From JAWBSP01 sp964632175 (GTDB lineage Archaea > Hadarchaeota > Hadarchaeia > Hadarchaeales > JAWBSP01): a stretch of 64,000 nt of DNA. Shown one piece after another: positions 51,106 to 59,517 of the stretch. The stretch's first letter is position 1. The number at the start of each line of letters is the position of its first letter. A program made the position numbers and the translations under genes. The DNA is taken from contig CAZWBJ010000003.1 of the NCBI GenBank assembly GCA_964632175.1, forward strand, positions 1 to 64,000, in the 5' to 3' direction. The notes beneath the pieces are model-generated. The model saw only the letters and a program-made list of their open reading frames with translations. It searched no databases and was not told the DNA's origin.

Positions 51106-52290
51106 TCAGGCCCGCTGAAGGAGGTAAGGAAACAGGTTCAGGATGACCAGCACGAGAACGGCTATCGAGAGGTAGATGCAGCATTTGCGGGCCCTCTTTT
51201 TAGGCATCCATCTCTCCAAGATGGCTTGAAGCATCCCGCCGCCATCCAGGGGTAGCATGGGAAGGAGGTTGAAGAGCCCCACGCCAAAGTTAAGCAGGAA
51301 TATCCATTTCAGCAGGTCGATCAGGGGCCAGGGGACTGAGGAGCGGTACCAGAAGCGGTGAAAGACGGGCCACCCCCTGAGTTCCGACACCGTGGTGGAG
51401 GCAATCACGAGGGGATTGAGGAAGCTGCTCCTCGGGAGAGCCCAGGCTGGCAGGAACCCCAAATTTCCCTCATTTTCAGAGTAATAATTGTCGGCCACCA
51501 CCCAGTACTCCCCATTGTCGGTGAGAATTCTTATGTTGTCGCCCGGCTTGATGTTCTCCACCTTGTTTAGGTCATCCGGTGAACCGATGGTGAGGTTGTG
51601 GATGGCGAGAATCCTCATTCCAGGCTGCAGCTTCCCGTGGGAAGGGCCGTTTTCCCTCACCGCCCAGACGTAAACCCCGGGCATGGGGGAGAGGAGCGCG
51701 AGGGTGAGGAGGAGGCAGAGGAAGGAGAGGAGGATGTTGGCGATGGAGCCCACGGCGTAGATTCTGAGCCGGTGGGGGATGGGGGCGCGGGCCAGCTTTT
51801 TTTCGTCAGGTTCCACAAAGGCTCCGGGAAGCACCCCGAGGAGGAGGCCCCCCATGGACTTGGTGGGGATGTTGTGGACCCTCATCAGGAGGCCATGTGA
51901 GACCTCGTGGACCAGCATCAGGGTGCCAACGGCGATCAGCCACCAGTAAACGGTCAGGCCGGGGATGAGACCCGGGAACACAAAGGTTGCCCCGGGTATG
52001 GCTACCTTTGGGCGCAGGATCACGAAGTATAGGTTATAGCAGAAGTTGAAGAGGACGAAGGCGGAAAGGAAGATGCCCAAGACCACGGCAACGTTCCCGA
52101 AATGGAGCAGAAAAATGGGATGTTTTTTGGCAAAGGAGTCAATAGCCCTCAGCCCCCGTTTCGTCCTGAAGACCGCCGCACCCGACTCGAAGGTCACACC
52201 CCGCCTTTTCAGGTTGTATTTTTTATAAGAGATGGAAAAAATCACCCAGAATATCGCCGCCCCAGCGAACAGCCAAACCACCGGATGCAT
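51106..52290 (-). CDS. site-2 protease-type intramembrane metalloprotease (M50)
   Basis: 394 residues. Zinc motif HEVSH at residues 128-132 in a membrane helix, a PDZ domain at about 210-260 (SHGKLQPGMRILAIHNLTI), and the second motif LLPMLPLDGGGML near the C-terminus. Several membrane segments surround these. It cleaves membrane-bound proteins, often regulators; the target is unknown. Confidence 0.93.
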   Translation of the reverse strand: MHPVVWLFAGAAIFWVIFSISYKKYNLKRRGVTFESGAAVFRTKRGLRAIDSFAKKHPIFLLHFGNVAVVLGIFLSAFVLFNFCYNLYFVILRPKVAIPGATFVFPGLIPGLTVYWWLIAVGTLMLVHEVSHGLLMRVHNIPTKSMGGLLLGVLPGAFVEPDEKKLARAPIPHRLRIYAVGSIANILLSFLCLLLTLALLSPMPGVYVWAVRENGPSHGKLQPGMRILAIHNLTIGSPDDLNKVENIKPGDNIRILTDNGEYWVVADNYYSENEGNLGFLPAWALPRSSFLNPLVIASTTVSELRGWPVFHRFWYRSSVPWPLIDLLKWIFLLNFGVGLFNLLPMLPLDGGGMLQAILERWMPKKRARKCCIYLSIAVLVLVILNLFPYLLQRA

Positions 52291-52314
52291 CTCCCTATCC
52301 CATCCTCCCTAATT

Positions 52315-52998
52315 ATGGCTAAGCCACTCCCTCCGCGCGAGGTCAGGGAGGTCAGGTACGACGCTCGGAGGTGGAGAATCCTTCGGGAGAAGAGGGAGAA
52401 GGCCACGGGACCCATGAGGATCCTGTTTTCGGCTGGAATGGAGCCTCTCCTGCACGGAAGCGTGGCAAGGGGGGATGTGGACGAGAAGAGTGATATAGAT
52501 ATCTTCATCCCTTTCCAAGTCCAGCCCTTCAGAGTGGAGATGGCTCTGAGGGACAAAGGATGCGAGTTCCTTAGGAGGGAAGTGGTGATCGCCACCCCCT
52601 GGCAGCTCCCCAAGGCGCACCTCTACCTAGACGAGGAGCTGAGTGTCAGCTTTCCCCTTTTGAAGCCCCTGCCCTCCGAGCTCGACTTCTATCACTTTGG
52701 GGGCGCGTTGGATCTCAGGGGGGCGGAGGAGGGGAAGAGGGTGCCGGGCGTGGACAAGAGGCTCATGCTCATCGAGCCCACCCCCGAAGGCCATCTGGAG
52801 AGTTCCATCTTGGGTAGGGAGGGGGAGGTGGCGAAGAAGCTGGGAGTGGGGATGGAGGTTGTGAGGGAGAGGGTGCAGGTCCTGACGAGGCGGGCGGAGA
52901 TCGGCCGAACGGGGCTCTACTTCAGGCGGGAGCTCGCGCCGAGCGAGAGCTTTGAGGAGCTACTTTCAGAAATAGAGAGGAGAGCTTGCCGACGGTGA
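52315..52998 (+). CDS. nucleotidyltransferase (pol-beta superfamily)
   Basis: 227 residues from ATG 52315. The catalytic motif is GSVARGDVDEKSDIDIFI, with the two Asp that bind metal. The rest has a mixed fold with a conserved VDKRLMLIEPTPEGH. It resembles a conserved archaeal predicted nucleotidyltransferase of this size. No HEPN partner of the antitoxin kind is adjacent. Substrate unknown. Confidence 0.85.
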   Translation: MAKPLPPREVREVRYDARRWRILREKREKATGPMRILFSAGMEPLLHGSVARGDVDEKSDIDIFIPFQVQPFRVEMALRDKGCEFLRREVVIATPWQLPKAHLYLDEELSVSFPLLKPLPSELDFYHFGGALDLRGAEEGKRVPGVDKRLMLIEPTPEGHLESSILGREGEVAKKLGVGMEVVRERVQVLTRRAEIGRTGLYFRRELAPSESFEELLSEIERRACRR

Positions 52999-53531
52999 GG
53001 GAGTGGCTCGAGGAGGTCAGGAGGGCCCTGCTGGAGGAGGGGTTCAGCTTCACGGAGTTTCAGCACGTGAAGTCCGGCCAGTATTTTGGGCTGGTGAAGG
53101 ATCTCCCCAAGGGGCTTCAGATGCACGTGAGGGGGTTCTCGGACGGAAGGCTGGAGGCGGAAATTGAAGTCTCGAGGTTCTATCTGGAGCATCCCCTTCA
53201 CAAGAGACCGGCCGCGCGGGAGCTTGCCAGGATTTTGAAGAAACACGGGATTCCGTATGCGGAGGAGCCCACCCTGCGCTTCCCCCTGCCCGTCAGAAGG
53301 ATGCCCAAGAGCCGCACGGACTGGAGGAGGTCCCTGCTCCACCCCACCCTCTACCGGATTCTGGCGGTCTATTCCATTTGCTTGGGGGGCCTCATCTTCT
53401 TTCTCTCTCACACGGCTGGGGGATGGCGAACCGTAATCTTTCTTTTGGGTGGAGGGCTCCTCATCCTGATGGGGGCAGGCATACTGATAGTGGTGAAGCT
53501 GATAGAAAGGGCCCTCCGACCGCCGGCCTAG
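52986..53531 (+). CDS. unknown protein with two C-terminal membrane helices
   Basis: 181 residues from a TTG overlapping the nucleotidyltransferase gene by 13 bp. The N-terminal 115 residues look like a compact alpha/beta domain (FTEFQHVKSGQYFGLVKDL, MHVRGFSDGRLEAEIEV). Two hydrophobic helices follow at about 122-140 and 147-170. I recognise no family. The overlap suggests joint action with the nucleotidyltransferase. Confidence 0.7.
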   Translation: MPTVREWLEEVRRALLEEGFSFTEFQHVKSGQYFGLVKDLPKGLQMHVRGFSDGRLEAEIEVSRFYLEHPLHKRPAARELARILKKHGIPYAEEPTLRFPLPVRRMPKSRTDWRRSLLHPTLYRILAVYSICLGGLIFFLSHTAGGWRTVIFLLGGGLLILMGAGILIVVKLIERALRPPA

Positions 53532-55081
53532 AGTTCACCGGCGGCTTGGCGAAATCTCTCCACCACGAATTTCCTGTCAAGCGCCGCGAGCAGATTCCCA
53601 GCTTTCGGCCCCCTGCTCTTACCCAGCAGGCTGAGGTAGATGGCCTCGAAAAGCTGCGGGGGCTCCAGCGAGCATTCGCCGGCCACCTCGTAGATCAGGT
53701 TGTGGATTTCTAGAGGGGATCTCTCCTTCTCCTCGAGCCTCGCGGCAAGGACACTCAAGGCGGATTTCTGTTTTTCGCTGAGTTTTCCGGCCTCCTCCGG
53801 AAGTCTCGCCCTCACGGAAATCCTCAGTTCCTCTGGAGCGTACTTCTCCGCCCACCGACGGGCCTTCTCCAGCCTCCGAAAGGCGAGGTTCCAGTCGAGT
53901 TCGGTCGGGTTGACGAGCAGGCGCTTCTGGGTGAGGATCTCCTTAACCCGCCCCGGATCCGTGGTGACCTGGCAGAGGACCGCGGCGAAGCGGATGGGCA
54001 CGCGCTGGGGTTTTGCCGGGAAGGGCCGTACGACGGAGAGCTCGTATATCCTTGCGTCCTCATCCAAGTTCTCATAGTACCTCCGCTCGAGTTCATCGAA
54101 TTCGTCGTAGAGGTTGAGGAGGTATAGGCCGGGATCGAAATCCTTGCTCTTCATTGGCTTGCTCCTGAAGATGAAGAAGCGGAGGAGCTCCGGTTCGGCC
54201 ACCTCCAGCCAGTCCTGGAGGGTAAAGACCACCCCCTTGGAGGAGGACATTCTCTGTCCCGAGAGGCTGACCCACTCGTAGGGTATGGGGTGGGGGGGCT
54301 CGCCCTCGAAGACCTCCTTCACGATGAGTTTCCCTGTTTCGTAGCTTCCGCCTGCCTCTGCGTGATCCTTCCCGAAGGGCTCGCAGGTCACCCCAAGCAT
54401 CTTCCACCGGGCCGGCCATTCTACCCTCCAGGTGAGCTTCCCCTCCCCCTTGGTGTAATCCGCCTGCCCCTCGTTTCCGCAGCCCTTCACGTAGTCACAC
54501 CCGACACACCTGTAAAAAACTAGGTTCCCCTGCCAGTCGAAGGCCTCGGTGGTCCCGATCCTTCCACACTTGGAGCAGAGCGGGTCGTAGGGGAGCCAAT
54601 GCTCGGGGAGTGGGTTGGACCTGAACCTGTTGAGAATCTCCCTTATGAGATCCGCCTTTTCCAGAGCCCTCCTGATGAGAGGGGCCATCTGCCCGCTCGC
54701 GTAAACCTGCGACCCGAAGTAGACCTTGATCTTTATCCCGAAAGCCTCGAGGCTCTGGAGGAAGGGCCTAGTGAAGTAATCCACGAAGTCCCTGTAGCCT
54801 GGAGAGGGGGAGGGAAGGCGGGCGTAGGGGGTGCCCAGAAATTTCTCATACTCGCGAGGCAGATAAGCTGGAACTCTTCTGAGGGGATCGAAGTCGTCGG
54901 CGTACCATATCGCTTCGGCCCTCCCGCCCCTTTCCTCCACTGCTCTCCGCACGGCGTCCGCGATGAAGACGTCGTTGGAGTGGCCTATGTGGATGTGACC
55001 GGAGATGGAGATCCCGCTGGCGATCACGTGCTCCGACCCTCGCTTGAGGAGAGCTTCCGCAACTTGGTCTATCCAGTGCAT
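53528..55081 (-). CDS. lysS: lysyl-tRNA synthetase, class I
   Basis: 517 residues. Class I LysRS is typical of archaea. HIGH-type motif HIHIGH near residue 29, KMSKS-type motif MSSSKG near residue 280, and a cysteine pair region CSKCGRIG...CVGCDYVKGC in the insertion domain are visible. Convergent with the unknown membrane gene (4-bp overlap). Confidence 0.96.
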   Translation of the reverse strand: MHWIDQVAEALLKRGSEHVIASGISISGHIHIGHSNDVFIADAVRRAVEERGGRAEAIWYADDFDPLRRVPAYLPREYEKFLGTPYARLPSPSPGYRDFVDYFTRPFLQSLEAFGIKIKVYFGSQVYASGQMAPLIRRALEKADLIREILNRFRSNPLPEHWLPYDPLCSKCGRIGTTEAFDWQGNLVFYRCVGCDYVKGCGNEGQADYTKGEGKLTWRVEWPARWKMLGVTCEPFGKDHAEAGGSYETGKLIVKEVFEGEPPHPIPYEWVSLSGQRMSSSKGVVFTLQDWLEVAEPELLRFFIFRSKPMKSKDFDPGLYLLNLYDEFDELERRYYENLDEDARIYELSVVRPFPAKPQRVPIRFAAVLCQVTTDPGRVKEILTQKRLLVNPTELDWNLAFRRLEKARRWAEKYAPEELRISVRARLPEEAGKLSEKQKSALSVLAARLEEKERSPLEIHNLIYEVAGECSLEPPQLFEAIYLSLLGKSRGPKAGNLLAALDRKFVVERFRQAAGEL

Positions 55082-55154
55082 CTAAACTTGCGCGAGCGGT
55101 ATTACAGCAATTCTTCTTTTGGTTGTCTCAAGTTCAGCAAGCTATATCGATAAG

Positions 55155-55721
55155 TCATAAGGCGGCTTTTATGCCACTCATAATCAGATCAACCGCTATG
55201 GTCACCAGTAGCAGCCCCATCACCCGGGATACGATTTCTATCCCTTCCCTCCCCAGCACCCGGTGAAAGTAGGAGGAAAGCCGCAGTACGAGCCAGCTGG
55301 AGAGAAGAACGATAAGGCCTCCTAGGAGGGTGGGGACGTGCCCGTAGTTGTTCACGAAAATCATCGTGGAGACGATGACTCCCGGGCCCGTGAGCATGGG
55401 GGTGCCCACGAGGGCTAGGGCTGAGGATCTGCTCTTGGGCTTCCAGAGTTCCCTCCCAAGGACGATCTCCACTCCCAGCGCACCGAGTATCAGCCCTCCT
55501 CCTATCCGCAGGGAGGTGAGTTCTATCCCCAGTAGACGGAACAGCAGGTCCCCCAGGAAAAGGAAAAAGAGAAAGACGCCCCCAGCCACCCCCGTCGCAT
55601 GTGCCGCCGCTCGGCCAACCTTTTTCGTTCCTTGGGTGGCTAGGAGGAAAAGGGGGATGCTACCAAACGGATCCATGATCACGAAGAGGGCAATGAAGAT
55701 TCTCCCGATTTCCTCTAGCAT
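55155..55721 (-). CDS. MarC family integral membrane protein
   Basis: 188 residues with six hydrophobic helices. MDPFGSIPLFL at the N-terminus and the G-rich segments GGGLILGALGVEI, GTPMLTGPGVIVSTMI and GLLLVTIAVDLIMSGIK are the MarC signature. Transport substrate unknown. A 73-bp spacer separates it from lysS. Confidence 0.93.
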   Translation of the reverse strand: MLEEIGRIFIALFVIMDPFGSIPLFLLATQGTKKVGRAAAHATGVAGGVFLFFLFLGDLLFRLLGIELTSLRIGGGLILGALGVEIVLGRELWKPKSRSSALALVGTPMLTGPGVIVSTMIFVNNYGHVPTLLGGLIVLLSSWLVLRLSSYFHRVLGREGIEIVSRVMGLLLVTIAVDLIMSGIKAAL

Positions 55722-55820
55722 CCTTACTGATTTCTTTCTTTATAACGCATGGGAAGCCTGTCACTCATGCCGGTCACCAATCCGTGATAAGGCAGGGTGT
55801 CGTTGTACAAAACTTCAAAA

Positions 55821-55840
55821 CCACGTTGGGCCTAACGTGG
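55821..55840 (-). terminator. hairpin terminator spanning the radical SAM stop codon
   Basis: A perfect 7-bp inverted repeat, CCACGTT/AACGTGG with a six-base loop, includes the TAG stop of the radical SAM gene in its loop. On the minus strand it is followed by TTTTGAAGTTTTG, a U-rich tract, as in an intrinsic-type terminator. Confidence 0.5.
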
Positions 55841-56848
55841 CATTGTACCCACGAGGGGGATCTTCCTCCCGCACTCGGGGCACCTCCCGTCCTTGATGTT
55901 GAACTCCAGGATGGTGTAGCCGTACCTGCTTATGAGCATCTCCCCGCAGCCCGGGCAGTAGGTGTTGTCGTACATGTGCCCTGGAACGTTCCCCAAGTAT
56001 ACGTAGGAGAGGCCCTCTTCCCTCGCAATCTTGTAGGCCCTTTCCAGAGTCTCGACGGGTGTGGGGGGTTTCTCGAGCATCCGGTAGTGTGGGTAGAAGC
56101 GGCTGAAGTGAACTGGAACCTCCGGGCTCAGCCTCTCCGAGACCCAGCGGCAGAACTCCCGGATTTCCTCCGGTCTGTCGTTTTCCTTGGGGATGACAAG
56201 GTAGGTGACCTCCAGGTGAATCCCGCGCCCGTGCATCCACTCGCAGGCCTCCAGAACCGGCTGCAGGCGAGCCCCGCAGATCCTCCTGTAGAAGTCCTCC
56301 GAGAAGGCCTTCACGTCCACGTTGGCCGCATCCAGCCAGGGTCCGAGCTCTTGAAGGGCATAGGGCGAGATGAAACCGTTGGTCACGTACACGTTGTAAA
56401 GGTTCTCGGTCCTGGCCAGCCTCCCTACATCGATGGCGTACTCCGTCCAGATGGTGGGCTCCGTGTAGGTGTGGGCGATGCCGGAGCAGTTGTACTCCTT
56501 GGTCAGCCGTATCAGCTCCTCCGGGGGAAGGTCTTCGGTCCCCACCTGCCCCATCCTCGCCTGGGAGATCTCCCAGTTCTGGCAGTGCAGACAGGTGAAG
56601 GTGCAGCCGGGTGCCGCGATGGAGAAGACCGAGCTCCCCGGCCAAAAGTGATAGAGGGGCTTTTTCTCGATGGGGTCGGCCGCCATGGAGACCACGGAGC
56701 CGTAGACTAGGGTATAAAGGGTGCCCCCTTCGTTCTCCCTAGCCCCGCAAAACCCCCTTTTGCCCGGCGCAATCCTGCAGTTCCTGGGGCAGAGCAGGCA
56801 CTGGACGTCTCCATCCAGTTTTTTCCAGAACCTTGCGGGTCCCCTCAC
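55832..56848 (-). CDS. AmmeMemoRadiSam-type radical SAM protein
   Basis: 338 residues from a GTG. Related to pyruvate-formate-lyase activating enzymes (COG1180). The N-terminal cysteine motif is CLLCPRNCRI. The SAM cluster is CTFTCLHCQNWE, with the first Cys of the CxxxCxxC at about residue 78. A C-terminal pair CPGCGEM...CPECGRK completes it. Its usual partners, the AMMECR1 and Memo proteins, are not in the window. The reaction is unknown. Confidence 0.9.
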   Translation of the reverse strand: MRGPARFWKKLDGDVQCLLCPRNCRIAPGKRGFCGARENEGGTLYTLVYGSVVSMAADPIEKKPLYHFWPGSSVFSIAAPGCTFTCLHCQNWEISQARMGQVGTEDLPPEELIRLTKEYNCSGIAHTYTEPTIWTEYAIDVGRLARTENLYNVYVTNGFISPYALQELGPWLDAANVDVKAFSEDFYRRICGARLQPVLEACEWMHGRGIHLEVTYLVIPKENDRPEEIREFCRWVSERLSPEVPVHFSRFYPHYRMLEKPPTPVETLERAYKIAREEGLSYVYLGNVPGHMYDNTYCPGCGEMLISRYGYTILEFNIKDGRCPECGRKIPLVGTMPR

Positions 56849-56896
56849 AAGTTTTTCTCCGGGGAAGGATTAACCTCTGGCTGGGAGAGGGAGTTC

Positions 56897-56904
56897 ATAT
56901 ATAC
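56897..56904 (+). promoter_or_regulatory. putative TATA box of a truncated gene
   Basis: ATATATAC is centred 27-28 nt before a GTG at 56928, good spacing for a leaderless archaeal start, although the gene behind it appears broken. Confidence 0.4.
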
Positions 56905-56918
56905 TAGGGCAGGGGAGA

Positions 56919-57179
56919 GTGCAGAGGGTGGTGGAAATCCCAGAGAAGATCGGGAGGGAGAGGATCGAGGAGCTGGCTAGGAGGATCCAAGAGAGGGAGT
57001 TCCTGCTGGGCGACGGCTCGATTGAGTCCGCACAGCTTTGGTTAATCCCTCTTCAATTCCCCCGTTCCTATCTTCGCTCCCAGGAGATCTGCATGAACGA
57101 TCTCTCTGCCCAGCCCTGGGGGGTCGGCCAGAGTCTAGCACATGGAGAGATGTCGGGGGGATCCGTGCGGGAAGCCTAG
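56919..57179 (+). pseudogene. gene fragment: strongly coding-like first 36 codons, then degraded
   Basis: From GTG 56919 (or 56928) the frame reads VVEIPEKIGRERIEELARR and on to GDGSIES with the AGG/GAG/CTG codon bias of real genes here. It then turns into Ser/Trp/Gly-rich sequence without that bias, to a stop at 57179. The N-terminal part could be the head of a small regulator or antitoxin cut off by a deletion. No family is assigned. The rest of the 56849-57527 gap holds the small zinc gene and nothing else I can name. Confidence 0.35.
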
Positions 57180-57259
57180 CGATATCACGCTTCCTCCATC
57201 ATTCTGCGAGGATTCGAGAACTGGAGGTTGGTGCGAAAGATTCTGGTTCCCAGTAGAGG

Positions 57260-57406
57260 TTACCATCGGAATTCGTGTCCGCACTTCGGACATTTTATAC
57301 TTGGGCAGGAGAGGATGGACTCTGGGCAACCTTTACATGCAGTGACCCTGGCGTAGGACCGGCTGAACCTATAGCCGCATCTCGGGCAGGTTATCACGTC
57401 GGTCAT
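57260..57406 (-). CDS. 48-residue zinc-knuckle protein
   Basis: Complete ATG-to-TAA frame of 48 codons too short for usual gene finders. It carries CPRC at residues 7-10, Cys24 and Cys27 (CKGC), Cys34 and CPKC at 39-42, about seven cysteines in all, enough for two zinc sites. The protein ends HEFRW. It lies alone in the degraded gap upstream of the CPBP protease, on the other strand. Possibly a small RNA- or protein-binding ribbon. Confidence 0.6.
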   Translation of the reverse strand: MTDVITCPRCGYRFSRSYARVTACKGCPESILSCPSIKCPKCGHEFRW

Positions 57407-57503
57407 GGCTCAAGGTTTGGGTACGTTTTGGGGATCCCGGGACGGTTCTTTCCCGACCGGGCGAGTTTGGGCTCGGCCATCTGCGCATCAGAGGTTGATA
57501 CCC

Positions 57504-57514
57504 GGTTAATTTAG
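57504..57514 (+). promoter_or_regulatory. putative TATA box of the CPBP protease gene
   Basis: GGTTAATTTAG, identical to the element upstream of thiL, ends 14 nt before the ATG at 57528. Confidence 0.4.
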
Positions 57515-57527
57515 CCGAGAATTTCTG

Positions 57528-58508
57528 ATGAGAGTGCTCTCCGTTCTTCTGGTCTGGCTCGCCTTTCTCCTCTCTTGCGGATTGGCGGTTCCATCTGAGA
57601 ATCCCTTGGTGAGAATCCCCACGGAGATCCTCGCGTACTCCCTCCCCCTCCTCCTCATCTGGTTTCTGGTCCGGGGGCGCGGGTTCTGGAGATCGATAAG
57701 GGTGGAAAGGAAAAACCTAGGCAGGTCTCTGTACCTCTCCCTCGCCCTGCTGGTGGTCTTCTTCCTGATCATTCAGGCTGCGAGTGTCGCGACCCTCCAC
57801 TTCATGGGCAAGTCGGAGGAGGAGGCCAAGCGGGAGATGGAGAATTACATGGAGAACCAGACTCCCAGTTGGTACCCTAGGTATCTGCTCTTAGGCTCCT
57901 TCTTCCCGGTTGCCTTTTGCGAAGAGGCGGTTTTCAGGGGATACGTGTTGGGGACGCTGGCGCCGTTTGGGCTGGCCACCTCCGTTCTGGCTTCCTCCTT
58001 CCTTCACCTCTCCCTTCACATCTGGTATCTGAAAGTGGGGGGAATAGCCCCGCTCCTCTTCGTTCAGGCCCTCCTGCTGTTCGTCTGGTTTGGGCTGGTG
58101 AGCTATTGGAGTGGGAACATCGTGGGAACCATCCTCATGCATGGACTCGTGAACTTTCTCTCCGTCTTGAGGGGCTTCAGCGAGGCAGCGGCGGGCGCGA
58201 TCCAGGTGGCTCTCATATGCCTAGGTGCCATCTGCCTTTTCGATCTCCTCCTCTCCTACATGAGGGTGAGGTTCAAGCGAAGAGTGTACAGGGAGATGCA
58301 GAGCCAGCTGGAGCTGAATCTCGGCAGACTGAGGCGGATGAGGGAGGGGCTGAAAAAGATGCTGGCGGAGATCAAGAAAAGGTACAGGCGTGGGGAGATG
58401 GGGAGAGAGGATTTCCTGCGGCTGGAGGCGGTTTACAAGAGGAGAATAGAGGAGGTGGAGAGGGTTCTCAATCTCCAAAGAGGGCCGACAAAATCAGCTC
58501 GGGCCTGA
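57528..58508 (+). CDS. CPBP-family (CAAX-like) intramembrane protease with coiled-coil tail
   Basis: 326 residues. Multiple membrane helices enclose the motif CEEAVFRGYV (EExxxR, near residue 128), then SSFLHLSLH and the last motif MHGLVNF. After the membrane part the tail (about 250-315) is a charged coiled coil with RRGEMGREDFLRLEAVYKRR. No signal peptide beyond the first helix. The 3' end overlaps ftsY by 41 bp in convergent orientation. Confidence 0.88.
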   Translation: MRVLSVLLVWLAFLLSCGLAVPSENPLVRIPTEILAYSLPLLLIWFLVRGRGFWRSIRVERKNLGRSLYLSLALLVVFFLIIQAASVATLHFMGKSEEEAKREMENYMENQTPSWYPRYLLLGSFFPVAFCEEAVFRGYVLGTLAPFGLATSVLASSFLHLSLHIWYLKVGGIAPLLFVQALLLFVWFGLVSYWSGNIVGTILMHGLVNFLSVLRGFSEAAAGAIQVALICLGAICLFDLLLSYMRVRFKRRVYREMQSQLELNLGRLRRMREGLKKMLAEIKKRYRRGEMGREDFLRLEAVYKRRIEEVERVLNLQRGPTKSARA

Positions 58509-59517
58509 ACTCCACCAGATCCTCGTAACCCTGACCCGTTCCCAGCATGAGGATGGGCTTGCCGGTCACTTGGGAGATGGAGAGGGCCGCACCCCCCCTC
58601 GCATCGGCATCCATCTTGCACAGGATGGTCCCGTCTATGCCCACCGCCCTGTCGAAGGCGAGGGCCTGCTCGACGGCATCGTTTCCGGTGAGGGCGTCCC
58701 CCACGAAGATCTTCAGGTCGGGTTTGGCCACCCTCACGATTTTCTTCATCTCCTCCATCAGGTCCACATCCGTCTGCATCCTGCCCGCTGTGTCTATCAG
58801 GACTACATCAAAACCCCTGGCCCTGGCGTGGGCTATGGCATCGTAGGCCACGGCCGCCGCATCCGCACCCCTGCGCTGCTTCACCACTGGAACTCCAATC
58901 TTGGCGGCGTGCATCTCCAGCTGCTCTATTCCCGCCGCTCTGAAGGTGTCGGCCGCGGCGAGCAGGGGCCTGTATCCCTTGCTCGCGAGATATCTGGCCA
59001 CCTTGGCGATGGCAGTGGTCTTGCCCACCCCGTTTATCCCAAAAAACACTATCACCGCCGGTTCCCCTTCCCTCTTCTTCCTCTCGATGCACTCGAGAAG
59101 ATCCACCCGGCATGGAGGCGTGAGGACTCTTTCGATTGAGCTCTTGAGCACTTTCTCGGCGAGTTCCCTCGTGTCCTCCCTGAGCCCTATCTCCCTGCCC
59201 ACCAGCTCGGATTTCACATTTTCAATGATCTTCTGGGCGACCGGTAGGGCCGTATCGCTCTCGAGCAACGCCACGTGTAGGTCCCAGAGGATGTCGTCCA
59301 GGTCCGACTCCGAGAGCTCCCGGCGGGTGACTTTCTTAATCGCCCTCTTTACCTTCGTCAGCCGCGGGTGTTCTGGGGGGCCTACGGCTTTTGCCGGGGT
59401 GGGCGGTGGTAGTTCAACCTTGGAAGGAGCGGGCTCGGCTTCCTCCTTTTTCTTTTGTATCCTCCCCGTGAGTTTCTGCTTGACGGCCTTCAGCTTCTGC
59501 TTCAGCTTTTCGAACAT
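58468..59517 (-). CDS. ftsY: signal recognition particle receptor FtsY
   Basis: 349 residues. N-terminal charged A region with Lys/Glu and Pro, N domain (about 60-140), then the G domain: FGINGVGKTTAIAK, ADTFRAAGIEQL, IDTAGRMQTD and KMDADARGGAAL. GTPase receptor for the SRP at the membrane. It shares its first base with the end of the prefoldin gene. Confidence 0.97.
   Translation of the reverse strand: MFEKLKQKLKAVKQKLTGRIQKKKEEAEPAPSKVELPPPTPAKAVGPPEHPRLTKVKRAIKKVTRRELSESDLDDILWDLHVALLESDTALPVAQKIIENVKSELVGREIGLREDTRELAEKVLKSSIERVLTPPCRVDLLECIERKKREGEPAVIVFFGINGVGKTTAIAKVARYLASKGYRPLLAAADTFRAAGIEQLEMHAAKIGVPVVKQRRGADAAAVAYDAIAHARARGFDVVLIDTAGRMQTDVDLMEEMKKIVRVAKPDLKIFVGDALTGNDAVEQALAFDRAVGIDGTILCKMDADARGGAALSISQVTGKPILMLGTGQGYEDLVEFRPELILSALFGD

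Noticed and set aside
50738..51255. Open frames across the 7S RNA region on both strands
   Set aside because: The SRP RNA fold explains the sequence; the frames have Gly/Arg/Pro-rich low-complexity content.
55784..56710. 308-codon plus-strand frame
   Set aside because: Antisense to the radical SAM gene whose cysteine motifs are clear; no family resemblance.
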